Below are positions 20,500 through 31,323 of a stretch of DNA of 64,000 nt, piece after piece. Within the stretch, counting starts at the first letter, position 1, and each line of letters opens with the position of its first letter. The DNA is taken from contig CM043949.1 in assembly GCA_014529385.2 (NCBI GenBank), positions 146,981,850 through 147,045,849 of the forward strand. Direction: 5' to 3'. The notes beneath the pieces are model-generated. The model was given only the letters and a program-made list of their open reading frames with translations, was not told the origin of the DNA and made no database searches. The position numbers and the translations under genes were made by a program. The DNA comes from Adiantum capillus-veneris (Eukaryota; Streptophyta; Polypodiopsida; Polypodiales; Pteridaceae).

Positions 20500-21895
20500 G
20501 AGATAGGAGTTGAATCTGAAGTAATTGTATCTCGCAAAGTTTCCAATAGCCCCTTTGATAACTTGTCGGATTTTCCCACAAAAGAGGAAGCTATTGGTAC
20601 ATCCTCCTCTACATTAGCACCATGGTGAGAACCACTGTCATCTGCATCATCAGGGATAGGTGCATTCTCCTTCGGAGCCTAGGTGACAAGAACCGAAGAA
20701 GAGGGTCAAGAGGAACATCATGATAGAGAGCTCCAAGTACTGGGTTAATTAGGGCTCCTCGTGGAAGATTTGGGAGCGGAAGCCCCCTCTGAAGGAATAT
20801 CCTAGTTGAAGACAACATCGCGGGTTAGTACAACGTCCTTCTTCTCTAGATCATAGAGTCAATATCCACCGGCAAGACTATTGTAGCCGACAAAGAACAT
20901 TTTGTTGCACTTAGGGTCAAACTTGCCCCTCTGGTGCTTTGGTACATGGACGTATGCATCGCTCCCAAATATTCGAAAATGAGAGACATTGGGTTTTCTA
21001 CCAAAATAAGCCTCAAACAAAGTCTTCCTTGGAGCTGCGGATATAGGAGACCGAGTTATAACGTGAGCTATCGTCGCCACTACCTCCGCCCACAAAGACT
21101 TTGGCAAATCTCAATGCTCGAGTACAAATCGTGCCATCTCAACCACAATCCTATTCTTCTCCTCCACAATTCCATTCTCTGAGGGCGATCCGAAATTTGC
21201 AAGTTGTCGCTTGATGCCATGGTCTACACAAAATTGTATAAGAACATTGGAAGTAAACTCCCACCTTTATCCAATCGAATTGTCTTCAACACTTTGCTGC
21301 TCTCCTTCTCCACAAAAGCACGCCAATTATTGAAAATATCAAATGCCTTTGACTTGTGATGTAGAAAATATACCCGAGTAAATCAATTGTAATCATCCAC
21401 CAAAAACATGAAGTGAAGAGCTCTGCCCAAAGACGGAGACTGCATAGGTTCACAATCTTCGATGTAAACCAGCTCCAAAACCGCAGTAGCTTGACGTGTA
21501 GGGTGCTTCTGTATAACCTTCTCAAGAGTATTGTTTCTTTTCTTCTTCCCTTTTTGCTTGTTGTTGGAAGAATCGACCAAGGCTTCACAGCCTGAGTTCT
21601 TCCCTGCATTGAACCGCTCCTTTTGGTCCAACACCATTGGAACAATCTCTTCCCAAGTGTTTACTCTGCCACTGGTAATCAACGAAGAATAGAAATTGGA
21701 ATACCGAGGAGGTAGCTCAGTCAAAAGTTGGATGGTCATGTCCTCTGAACTAATCAGCTTTCTCATATGACGTATCACCTATTGGAGTTCTTGCGTCTTG
21801 TTGATGTGATCCGTCATGGATGATTGATTTGCATCTACGGTCCACAACTGCACCTCCAAAGCAATCTGCTTCGAAGAAACTCGATCATATAAAGA
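20500..21895 (-). pseudogene. Copia gag-integrase remnant
   Basis: In sense order from 21895: a Gag segment (SSKQIALEVQLW, MTIQLLTELPPRYSNF, EEIVPMVLDQKERF), then without zinc knuckle or protease the integrase core (LVYIEDCEPMQSPSLGRALH, FLVDDYN, IRLDKGG), a stop, and LWAEVVATIAHVITRSP to FFVGYNSLAGGY at 21107-20870. A linker to the RT (DVVF, then SKGLLETLRD) runs to about 20500. No RT follows. The knuckle and protease appear deleted, and frameshifts and stops are frequent. No LTRs were found. Confidence 0.8.
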
Positions 21896-22576
21896 TGAAA
21901 GCCGATCATGTTAGCCAGAGGTATGGTAGGATCAGCGCATCTAACCCGCTTTTCAATGACAATTTTGGTCATGAATATGGATCACTTGCTTCAACTTTTT
22001 AGAGAAGTGCTTTAGAGCCTGAGTCTTTGAGGCACCGTTTCTCGATTTGTCCATATGCTCAGCCAATGTGGAGGGCAGTTTGTTGTTTGTTGATTTGAGT
22101 GAGCATACATGATGGGTTCGCGACGTGGGGGCGTTTGCATGGCTTTTGTAATTACCAGGGTCACACATCTTTTTCCAGGGCTTGCCAACAGATCTTGTCA
22201 TCATGTTTACTTCGTTGGAATAGAGACCGAACACTCTACAGATAATTCCATATGCAGGTCACAAATTGGATTTTACGAGCTAGATACAGTTTTTACTATG
22301 ATCTACAGCATCACTCTTTTGGACCATGTGGAAGGCTCGTTGTGCTCACAGTCTTCTACTACATCCACCACTTTGACAATGATTTGGACTGAGTTGTTGC
22401 ATACTCTTTGTAGTCAGTGGGATATTTCAGCAAGCTCCCCCAGGACAGCGGAGCAGCGTAGATGCTCCTCTCTTGACAAACCACTGAGATTTTCAATTCT
22501 TTCGGTTGGGATTGTAGTCACATCACATGGCATTATGCACCTCCCCAATGGTTCAATTTTCATTGATCATACAGGC
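21896..22576. other. Unassigned region
   Basis: No conserved domain recognised on either strand. A minus-strand frame (21953-22234) reads plausible peptide with Cys and His residues but matches nothing I know. Confidence 0.35.
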
Positions 22577-22708
22577 CACCATGATATCCACATAGTCCTC
22601 ATAATGCTATCCCACTTTTCTACTTCCTTTGGGTGATAGGCCATTGAGAATCTCCAAATCTCTAGAGGTCCTTTTTGTACATAGTATACAATCTCTTTTC
22701 TTACCAAG

Positions 22709-22767
<59 letters not shown>

Positions 22768-22940
22768 ATTCACCATGATATCCACATAGTCCTCACATTG
22801 TTATCCCACTTTTCTACTTCCTTTGGGTGATAGGCCATTGAGCATCTCCAAATCTCTAGAGGTCTCTTTTGCACATTGTATACAGCCTCTTTTCCTGCCG
22901 AGAGAGAGAGAGAGAGAGAAGAAGAAGAAGAAGAAGAAAA
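22577..22940. repeat. Tandem duplication with GA microsatellites
   Basis: A unit of about 125 bp starting CCACCATGATATCCACATAG (22577) and ending before (AC)6(AG)20 is repeated from about 22770, again followed by (GA)n and then (GAA)n to 22939. The two units differ at about ten positions. The duplication includes the adjacent microsatellite, suggesting unequal exchange at the GA tract. Confidence 0.8.
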
Positions 22941-23450
22941 CAATCCCGAGATACCTCGAAGATCTATCCAACAAGTCTTGAATTGTTGTAACCCTAACCC
23001 TAGCCCTTAGCCGATGTTGTAGCTTGCCCACGCATCACTCTCGCCCCCAATGTCGAGCCGTGTCACTTGCCTCGCGACGTTTAGCTTCACTTGATCTCAG
23101 CCTGCAAGCAACACTTCCCGTTTTGGGGGCCATTAGGTGAGTTTTGATACATGTAAGCCAAGATGTATGGGAGTTGCCAAAATGCAAGTTTACACATTGA
23201 AAATGAAGTGCTCGATGTGCTCTCCAAGCTTGTCTTTGTGGCTCGCTGATCAGAGTCTGGACCGGAAAGTTAATCGCAATTCAAGATTTTTCACAGATCT
23301 AGTTTGCTATTTTTTAGACCAGCTTTGAAATCCATGTGATCGATTTCAATTTGCCAAGGTTTTACTTGATAGCTTTTGACCCGAGCTACACAGTGTGCTT
23401 CAAACACCAGGTTACTTTACTTCACTAGAGAGAAACCGAATTGAATACAA

Positions 23451-23486
<36 letters not shown>

Positions 23487-23640
23487 GACACCGCATGTAG
23501 GGTCCCAATCACCGTCAAGGACCCCCTTGCTTTGTTGCCAAAGCAAGTACTTGCTGTAATTACTTGCACAAATGTTGATACAATGGCTAAATACTGAATA
23601 TTGATGAGTGTTGATGCTTCATGTAGATGAACTACAAAAT
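22941..23640. other. Unassigned region with a GA tract
   Basis: No coding feature. A (AG)n tract of about 32 bp lies at 23454-23486. Confidence 0.4.
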
Positions 23641-24250
23641 GCTAGGACTGATCTAATGCAAAACGCTATGCTGATCTGATGCAAAAACACTGGGCTGATC
23701 TGATGCAAAAACATTGGGCTGATCTGATGCAAAACGCCGATGATGTTGGGTTGTAAGCAATGGTAAAGGCTAGGTGTTGAGGTGTTGTGGGCGTTGGATG
23801 CCCCTGCATGGGTACTAGGTTCTAATATCCTAAAAACTAAAGGCCAAGTGACTCTTTTATAGGTTTTTTCGCAATTTGCCCTGCCCTACCTACATTTTTT
23901 AAATCTCATGTCAAAGCCACATATTAATAAATGACTTAGTGACTCTTCATACCTATATGCTTAAGTGACTGTACTGTGCAAGTGAGGGTATACAACTATG
24001 ACATGCCCAATCATGTATGTACTAGAGGGTCAGAAAGTTGACATGCTAGATTCTAAGCTACTGAAGACTGACGCTAACCTGACTCTAAAGTTGTGGCACT
24101 CCATGTTCAATTGCTAATTGCGCCGCACACCATGTGTTTTGATAGTGCTGGATCTGAACCAAACTTTGCATTTGTTGTTCACCAATGTGTACCATTACAA
24201 AACACATATTGACCAGGACACACGCTCTTCATCATGTGGGTAGACCTTCT
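23641..24250. repeat. LTR-like remnant with a 26-bp minisatellite
   Basis: Four to five units based on CTGATCTGATGCAAAAACAC occupy 23641-23739. The same words (CTGATCTG, GCAAAAACGCT) occur in the LTRs at 7100-7200 and 18690-18760, and the following AT-rich part shares a CCCTACCTAC segment with them. I infer a diverged partial LTR of the 6.4-kb element family; boundaries are uncertain. Confidence 0.45.
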
Positions 24251-24996
24251 GAGCTCACAAGCACAGTTTTATCCCATGTATTAATATGTAAAATTGGAAA
24301 GATTTGTCTATATATTGGCCTCGAAAAACCCAAAATACCTGGAATTCAAGCCTAAGGGGTGTCCTTGGGCTAATATAGCAGACCGAGACTGAAAAGAGAT
24401 ACCTGTGATGTTATAAAAGGCAATACTGGAGATAACAGCTACCTCATACTGCAGGCATGTATGGCTTAGTTTGAATATGATGCCCATCCACAAACCTCAA
24501 GAGTGCCCTTTCATTTTCCGACATGAAAAACCAATGTGTCTCTTCACAATGAGTTGCACAGTGAATCTATATTAAACCTTAAAGACAATGTTTCTGATTT
24601 GTACAAAAGATTTTTATAACATGAGATGGCAGAATCTAAGAGTGGACTGCTCTTTCAAAGGGAGATACAATTTACAAAAATAAAGGCAAAAACTGTAAAA
24701 ATGTGAAGGTCTCTAAAGTACATGCTCATCAAGATCAGCCCCAAACTATCTAAAGAGTGTTTTTGGAACATGAATATGCTGAGCATACACTGTTGTCCAA
24801 AGGGAAAGCATACCAATTCAAGCTTTGAGAAGAGAGTAAGGATAGGGTAAGAAGCAAATACTTGCATGGTGATGAAACCTGAAATCGTCCAAAGCTGCCA
24901 GAGATGGTGAAGAGGAAGCAAGCTGGGGATGCCAATAGACAGTAGCCTTGCCAGGAGCGGTAGTGAATGCAGAGCGAAGTGTATGAAAATGTGTGT
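24251..24996. other. Unassigned region
   Basis: AT-rich single-copy-like sequence. Frames on the minus strand (24655-24935) are hydrophobic but have no recognisable domain. Confidence 0.4.

Positions 24997-25034
<38 letters not shown>
24997..25034. repeat. 38-base poly(G) run
   Basis: Thirty-eight consecutive G residues follow GTGTGT. Long G runs are rare in plant DNA, can form quadruplexes, and are error-prone in sequencing, so the exact length is doubtful. Confidence 0.95.
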
Positions 25035-25036
<2 letters not shown>

Positions 25037-25290
25037 CCGTGTGTGAGAGAAAGTCGAAGAGATGGTTGCTTGACAGAGAGGATGCTCTTGAGCCGATGTG
25101 AGTAGCCTAGTTCCAGTCTTACGGAGAGACTAGAGTGTAAAGGTTGCCAGTGGCCACCCTATTTGCAGATGAGAACATGGGCGCGCCGAGCTGGAAGGGA
25201 ATCGCAGAATTTTATTAGGCAGTTTGACCTCTGCTTTGATGTTTGATCATCCTGTTTGCCAACTTGGCGGCGGCGAGAGCTGAGAGAGAG

Positions 25291-25333
<43 letters not shown>

Positions 25334-25500
25334 CCCAGTCTGATTCCGAGCCTCCAGGGCATCGCTATCGACTCGAGAGAGAGCTCTCTTTGACTCTGTG
25401 TCCTCTCTCTCTCTCTCTCTCTCTCCCCCTCGGAGTCCCTCGAGTCCCTCCCTCTATCTCTCTCTTCCACTCCCGTTTCTCTCTCTCTCTCTCTCTTCTC
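25291..25500. repeat. CT-rich microsatellite cluster
   Basis: (CT)n blocks at 25291-25329, 25403-25424 and 25480-25495, separated by pyrimidine-rich sequence. Serine/leucine-rich frames over this area are products of the repeat. Confidence 0.9.
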
Positions 25501-26169
25501 TGTCCTTCATCTCACAGTTGCCACCTGCCGTTGCTCTCCTCAAAACGACATACAATTCTTTCTCTCTCCTCTCTCCACATTGTACACTCTTTAACACAAG
25601 TCGACATCAGGTCTCAGCCTTTCACCCATCCCTATTCACTCTCCCAATTAATAGTAGTAAGTTGTAACTCCATCCCTAGCACTATATCTCACGGGTGGCT
25701 AGGTATTGAATGAACCCCAAGCGACACTGAATTCAGTCACAATTCTCACGGGGCCTAGGTATAGCGAATCGATTTGTTCAAGTTTACTCTTTCTGTTCGA
25801 ATTTACTTTTTCCTTTATAGCCAATCGATTTGTTCAAGTTTACTCTTTTTGTTCGAGTTTACTTTTGCCTGCAACGGCTACTGCTCGATCACCAATTATC
25901 GGACTTCTCTCTACATGTCAAATCCTGGCTCTAAGAAATGTAAATCCTTGTCGTTTTCCAAAGTATCAGAGGTAGGAACCAGTCCCAATAGCGGCTGCCA
26001 TTTTGTGCCCACTACAGTCGCGAGAACTTGCTCGAAACCATTACCAAAATCTTGGCATGATTACTCCATCCCGTGGTTTCCTTGACTTAGAGAGAGCGTT
26101 GGATGGCTAGACACAAGGCCCATGCAACCAACTCTAAGCTTTAGTACAAAGTGAAGTGGCCATGGGAGT
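25501..26169. other. Unassigned region
   Basis: No gene recognised. A duplicated segment around CGATTTGTTCAAGTTTACTC occurs at 25769-25790 and 25826-25848. Confidence 0.4.
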
Positions 26170-26420
26170 AATGAAATGCATGTGCCTACATGGTTAGGAC
26201 GTCGAAGCCGCCACCCTAGAGGTCATGGGTTCGAGACCTGAGTGGAGTCAACAACATCGACTTTTTCTTGTGTTGATAATCGATCCCACCTCTTGGGCTT
26301 CATTAAATATCCCGTGGTATATATTGTCCGGGTTTCACCACCATCACCTTTAACATTTCCACGCACATGCATCACTCGAACCCTACATACATGAGACTTG
26401 CCAACATACATTGTTAGGGT
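26170..26420 (+). mobile_element. Possible tRNA-derived SINE
   Basis: GGTTCGAGACC at 26228-26238 fits the RNA polymerase III B box (GGTTCGANNCC). About 30 bases upstream, TGGTTAGGACGTC (26191-26203) resembles an A box. The spacing and the phrase GAGGTCATGGGTTCGAG are typical of tRNA-related SINEs. It lacks a complete tRNA fold. The 3' end and any target duplication were not found; the copia element at 26426 may have cut it. Confidence 0.4.
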
Positions 26421-26425
26421 TCAAG

Positions 26426-26652
26426 TGTTGGATTTAGGGTTGCAGAGAAACGCACACAGCTTGGAGAAGACGAAGGAAGCTCAAAGCACACAATAGAGAG
26501 TGTATTACTTAGTGTGCAATGGAAAGATAGATAGCCCTAGAGTGATGGGCGTATATACAATGCACGGGGGGAAAAACCTCCTAAAGAGGGAAAAAATGCC
26601 CCGACGGTCCTAATGTGTTCACACACATCACTACCACATGTATATGGTAACA
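26426..26652 (-). repeat. 3' LTR of copia element (227 bp)
   Basis: Starts TGTTGGATTTAGGG and ends TATGGTAACA on the plus strand. On the sense strand TGTATATACGCC is a candidate TATA box. Confidence 0.93.
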
Positions 26653-26672
26653 AATCCCCCCTGGAGTGATGC
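26653..26672 (-). other. Polypurine tract
   Basis: Minus-strand CCAGGGGGGATT abuts the LTR. Confidence 0.75.
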
Positions 26673-26727
26673 GGTGAACAAGAGCTGGCACATGAGTAAA
26701 GGGAAGTGCCATGCCCTGAGGACATGA

Positions 26728-28710
26728 TCAGTCCACAAAGGGGAGTAAGCCCAAAGCTTTGCGGAAACCTTCAAGCTTCTCACGAGACAATGCCTTTGTG
26801 AAAAGATCTGCAAGGTTGTCCTGTGTTGGCACATAAGCAAAGCTGATCTCTCCTGCTGAGAGCCTCTCCCTGACATAGTGGTAATGCACCTCAATGTGCT
26901 TTGTGCGAGCATGAAAAACTGGGTTCCTCGCAACTGCCAATGCGCTCTGACTGTCAGTGTAGATAGTGTTGGCAGTGTCCTGTCCAACACCCAAATCAGC
27001 CATAAGGTGTCTGAGCCATACACACTCAATCGTAGCTGTGAAGACTGCCCTGTACTTAGCCTCACAACTCGAAGTGGCCACAGTAGGCTGCTTCTTGCTC
27101 AACCATGATATACATGAACTGCCAAGCATGAAACAAAAACCACTTGTGGACACTCGCGAGTCAAAACAACCAGCCCAATCTGAGTCCGAAAAAGCATGTA
27201 AGTCTGGCGGCAATGATCCCCCCTTGGGATAAAACAAGCCAAGATGTAAAGTGCCACTAAGGTAGCGGAAAATCCTCTTGACAACCTGCCAATGCTTAAA
27301 CCCTGGGCTATGCATAAATCTGCTGACCTGTGAGACTGCAAACTGAATATCTGGCCTCGTGTTGCATACATAAATGAGGCAGCCAACAGCAGTTTGGTAA
27401 AGAGTGACATCAGCAGGATCACCAGCATCATGTAGACTCAATTTCAAACCTATTTCCATGGGAGTGGCAATAGGTTTGCAATCCTCAAGTCCAAACTTAC
27501 ATAGCAATGTCTCTATGTAGCTTTTCTGATACAAGGCAATACCACCATCACACTGCTTAAACTGTATGCCCAAATAATGATGCAACAGCCCCAAATCTTT
27601 CATCTTGAAAGTAGCATTCAAATCAGCCTTAAATTCAGCAATATGTCTCTCATTTGGTCCAGTGATCAATAAATCATCAACATAAAGAACCACAATGAGA
27701 AATACATCATCCTCACGCTTTACATACAATGTGCTTTCTATTGGACTGTTACGAATGCCTCGTTTAACCAAATGAGTGTCAGCTTTCTCATACCAAGCAC
27801 GAGGAGATTGCTTCAACCCATACAAAGCCTTCTTACATCTGCAGACTTTGTCCTCTTGTCCTTTTATGACAAAACCGCGAGGCTGCGTTACATAAACTTC
27901 CTCAAATATGTCACCATTCAAGAAAGCAGTAACAATGTCTGATTGATGTACATCCCAACAAAAATGAGCTGCCAATGCACATAAAAAACGTACAGTAGTC
28001 ATATGACAAGTGGGAGCAAAAGTCTCTTCATAATCTATGCCTTTTGGCTGTGCATAACCTTTTGCAAAAAGTCGAGCCTTATGGTGATCGATCTCACCAT
28101 CCGGCTTGCGTTTCAACTTGTAAACCAACTTCGTACCAATGGCCTTTTTGCCAGGAGGCAAATCACATAAAGTCCATGTGTCATTTTCTATAAGTGCATC
28201 ATATTCTGATTGCATGGCAGCCATCCAATTTTCTAAATTATGTGCTTCATCAAAAGACAGAGGCTCCTCAACATCATGTAAGCTAAACACGGCCAAAGCA
28301 TAACAATCTGATGCATAAGATGCATGGCGAGAGCCTGAATGAGTACGACTAGACAAAGGTGCATCCAATTTACTGTCACGCAAAGTGTGCACCAGCCATT
28401 TTGGCATACCTCTAGCCTGCTCATTTTCAGCCCTTTCCTCATCAAGTACATCATGTACATCTGCATCAGTAATAGGCTGATCTAAAACATTTTCAGAAAC
28501 CCCCATAGGCTGTACATTTGCCTCATTGGAACTTACATTCGTATTTCCACCACTGAAAAGAGGCCACAAAGTGTCATAAATGTCCTGTGAGCTTACATTA
28601 CTGTCTCTAGTACATGACAGCAAGGGCTGAACAGAATCTTCCACAAACACTACATCCCGAGAAACCAGAATACGTTTTGTTTGCGGATGATACAACGTAA
28701 CCTTTGCTTT
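26728..28710 (-). CDS. Copia reverse transcriptase and RNase H
   Basis: An open frame of about 660 codons. RT: ENWMAAMQSEYDALIENDTW at the start, QSDIVTAFLNGDIFEEVY (motif A), CKKALYGLKQSPRAWYEK and VLYVDDLLITG (YVDD catalytic motif). RNase H: HAFSDSDWAGCFDSRVSTSG, SSCEAKYRA, YTDSQSALAVARNPVFH and the final DNLADLFTKAL. All expected catalytic residues are present and the end matches the family, so this domain pair is intact. The open frame extends upstream to 28923, but real homology begins near 28700 (VTLYHPQTKRILVSRDVVF), after a frameshift from the integrase frame. Confidence 0.92.
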   Translation of the reverse strand, partial: KAKVTLYHPQTKRILVSRDVVFVEDSVQPLLSCTRDSNVSSQDIYDTLWPLFSGGNTNVSSNEANVQPMGVSENVLDQPITDADVHDVLDEERAENEQARGMPKWLVHTLRDSKLDAPLSSRTHSGSRHASYASDCYALAVFSLHDVEEPLSFDEAHNLENWMAAMQSEYDALIENDTWTLCDLPPGKKAIGTKLVYKLKRKPDGEIDHHKARLFAKGYAQPKGIDYEETFAPTCHMTTVRFLCALAAHFCWDVHQSDIVTAFLNGDIFEEVYVTQPRGFVIKGQEDKVCRCKKALYGLKQSPRAWYEKADTHLVKRGIRNSPIESTLYVKREDDVFLIVVLYVDDLLITGPNERHIAEFKADLNATFKMKDLGLLHHYLGIQFKQCDGGIALYQKSYIETLLCKFGLEDCKPIATPMEIGLKLSLHDAGDPADVTLYQTAVGCLIYVCNTRPDIQFAVSQVSRFMHSPGFKHWQVVKRIFRYLSGTLHLGLFYPKGGSLPPDLHAFSDSDWAGCFDSRVSTSGFCFMLGSSCISWLSKKQPTVATSSCEAKYRAVFTATIECVWLRHLMADLGVGQDTANTIYTDSQSALAVARNPVFHARTKHIEVHYHYVRERLSAGEISFAYVPTQDNLADLFTKALSREKLEGFRKALGLLPFVD

Positions 28711-29768
28711 CAGCACTGTAACCAACAAAAATACATTTGACAGCCTTATCATCCAATTTTCTGCGCTGCACTTGTGGCACCAAAGCATATGCCAAACAGC
28801 CAAAAACACGCATGTGCTCAATAGAAGGCTTTCTATCATGCCATGCTTCATATGGAGTAATAGACTGCAAAGCTTTCGTAGGACACCTGTTAAGTACATA
28901 AGTGGCACACATGATGGCCTCAAGCCAAAAAGAATGCGGCAAAGCTTGACTTTTGACCATACATCGTGCCATTTCTGTTAGTGACCTGTTTTTCCTCTCA
29001 GCAACACCATTTTGCTGAGGTGTATAAGGCACTGTACATTGGTGTTTTATCCCATGACTAGCCATAAATGCATTAAATGCATGAGACATATACTCCCCCC
29101 CTCGATCTAAACGGAGGGTGCCCATAGTACATTTCGAGACATTTTCAGCCATAGCCAGAAATTGTTTGAAGCACATAAAAACTTCGGACTTCGCTTTAAG
29201 CGGAAATACCCATGCATGCCTAAAGTAATCATCAATGAAAGTCACAAAGTACAGGTAATTGCCCAAGGACGGAGTTTGCATGGGCCCACAAACATCACTA
29301 TGCACAAGCTACAACCTGCATGTAGCCCGGACTAAACCATCCTTTGGAAACTTAGAACGCTGCATCTTACCCAACATACAGCCTTCACAAACATGTTTGA
29401 CAGGTGCTTCAAGAGGTGGCAAAGAAGCAACCATATCAGATTTCTGCAAACGCAGCAAACTGGCAAAATTCAGATGACCAAAACGTGCATACCAAAGTTT
29501 TGCATTTGAAATAGCCCTCAACAGCATTTGCAAAATTTTGTCCACACTTGTCATACAAAGTGAGCTTATACAGCCCACGGCACAAAAGCCCAGATGCAAC
29601 AATTTCATCACCAAAATTGAGATCATGAACTGTACGTCTGTCATCCACAAATTTGACTACAAGTCCAAGTCTACCAAGTGCAGATACAGACAAGAGATTC
29701 TTCTTGATCCCAGGTACATAAAGTGCATCAACAAGTGTGAAGGAACTGCCATTAGCAGCAGTGAGCAC
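28607..29768 (-). pseudogene. Copia integrase with adjoining protease remnant
   Basis: From 29768: LTAANGSSFTLVDALYVPG and KKNLLSVSALGRLGLVV, the distal end of the copia protease region. Then LWYARFGHLNFASL, a CEGCMLGKMQRSKFP zinc domain, an in-frame TAG (29309-29311), and the core LVHSDVCGPMQTPSLGNYLYF, LRLDRGGEY (second Asp) and PQQNGVAERKNRS (Glu). HMRVFGCLAYALVP and KCIFVGYSAESKG close the domain. Several shifts are needed (near 29530 and 28700). The upstream D-S-G-A protease motif is missing altogether. Confidence 0.88.
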
Positions 29769-29819
29769 AATCTTTCCAACTCCCTGAACTGGATAAGAGG
29801 CGTTGTTGGCACTCTTTGG

Positions 29820-30725
29820 CCTTCAGCTTAGGACACGACTTGATCAAGTGATCATTGGCTTTACAATAATGGCAACGCATCTTCTTTTTGCCCTTATCAC
29901 CAAAATTTCCAAACGAATTGCTGCCAGCAGAAGCATTAGGAACAGAATTTTTGCCACTCGCAGCAGAACCATAAGAAGTGGCTGCATTGCTGTTACCACC
30001 CTTTCTTTGAGAAGCAATAAAAGCCTGTTCAACTGCACGCTATCTAGTCCTGTTTTTTCTAAAAAGTGACTCTTGTAAAACAGAAATGTGCATAATGCAT
30101 CAAACTTGACAACTTCAGGATTTCCTTGGGTCATCAGTCTCCAAGTACTAGCAAAAGTCTTGTAGGAATCTGGTAAGGCATCAAGAAGAGTCTGCTCAAG
30201 GGAACTGTCTGAAATGACTTCACCTGCAGAAATAAGTTGCTCATTGATATCCTTGACACTAGCAAGTAAAGTGTCCATATCATCTTCCTCATGCATAATC
30301 TTCGATTCCAACTCTTTACGCAGCAAAGCAATTTTAGCCTCATTGCGGCTTGCATAAAGACCTGCTAGAATATCCCAAGCCTGTTTTGCAATTTTTGCTG
30401 AACGGATGTGAGGAACAATGGTGCGCTTCACAGACAACGCAATCAATGCATGAGCATGCGCATCCTTAGCATCCCAACGAGCTTGTTGTGCCGTAGGCAG
30501 AACAACTCTAACAGCTGCAATCCTTGCAGCAAGACCTGCAACATCCTCAACATCGCCTACATCTTCAAAACCAGGACGTACATCAATGCCCTGCACAATG
30601 TTCCAGACACCCTTTGACGCAAGAACATGTTGCATCATATAAGCCCACATAGGGTAGTTGTCCCCATCCAACCTGTCCTCAGCAGCAAACATCTTGAACA
30701 CATCTGTGTTGTTGTTGTCAGCCAT
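29820..30725 (-). pseudogene. Copia Gag with zinc knuckle (frameshifted)
   Basis: The likely start is the ATG at 30725 (MADNNNTDVFKMF); the open frame extends farther upstream without homology. The UBN2-type Gag has LDGDNYPMWAYMMQHVL, KQAWDILAGLYASRNEAK and LEQTLLDALPDSYKTFAS. Near 30085 a one-base shift at a T-rich run changes frame; the original continues to CHYCKANDHLIKSC (CX2CX4HX4C knuckle) near 29845-29885. Immediately after the knuckle (CPKLKAKE) the sequence joins the post-active-site protease region, so about 100 residues are deleted. Confidence 0.88.
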
Positions 30726-31077
30726 TGTAAATGTTGCACCTGATGTGAAAACTGCCCGAAAATAGGAGAAACGGAGCGGGAACAACCTGTGCTATATAGC
30801 ACAAACCGTAGAAGACTATAAGGCACCTGTTATGCAGAAAACGGCACTGACAGAAATTCTGCACAAAATGACGAAATAGCCTGTGCAGTACTAGTAGCCT
30901 GTAGTGGAAACGGAGGCCGAAATGAGCCCAAATCAAAAGTCTGAGCAGACCAAGCTCTTCGAGCTTACCCAAAATATTAGTCGATCTGCGAACGCTTGCC
31001 AAAGCTCACTGAAATCGAAGAAAGTGAGCAGGCGTATGCTGGAGCACTTGGCGACTAAGCTCGGGAGGACGTGACCT

Positions 31078-31089
31078 GCTCTAATACCA
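31078..31089 (-). other. Primer binding site, initiator-Met type
   Basis: Minus-strand TGGTATTAGAGC matches TGGTATCAGAGC except for one base, two bases after the 5' LTR. Confidence 0.75.
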
Positions 31090-31091
31090 AT

Positions 31092-31318
31092 TGTTGGAAT
31101 TAGGGTTGCAAAGAAACGCACACAGCTTGGAGAAGACGAAGGAAGCTCAAGGCACACAATAGAGAGTGTATTACTTAGTGTGCAATGGAAAGATAGATAG
31201 CCCTAGAGTGATGGGCGTATATACAATGCACGGGGGAAAAAACCTCCTAAAGAGGGAAAAAATGCCCCGGCGGTCCTAATGTGTTCACACACATCACTAC
31301 CACATGTATATGGTAACA
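31092..31318 (-). repeat. 5' LTR of copia element (227 bp)
   Basis: Pairs with 26426-26652; same length, about 98% identical by eye. Confidence 0.93.
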
Positions 31319-31323
31319 TCAAG

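Larger units (their letters stand above)
26426..31318 (-). mobile_element. Complete Ty1/copia element, protease-deleted
   Basis: A 4893-bp element with two 227-bp LTRs (26426-26652 and 31092-31318), TG...CA ends and a 5-bp target duplication TCAAG (26421-26425 and 31319-31323). LTRs differ at about five positions. PPT and PBS confirm minus-strand orientation. Sense order is Gag, integrase, RT, RNase H as in copia. The protease active-site segment is absent and frameshifts and a stop break the polyprotein, so it can move only with help. Confidence 0.95.

Noticed and set aside
22985-23010. CCCTAACCCTA, telomere-like repeat
   Set aside because: Only two partial units, not the usual plant CCCTAAA array; likely chance.
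25243-25713. Ser/Leu-rich 156-codon frame
   Set aside because: Translation of (CT)n tracts.
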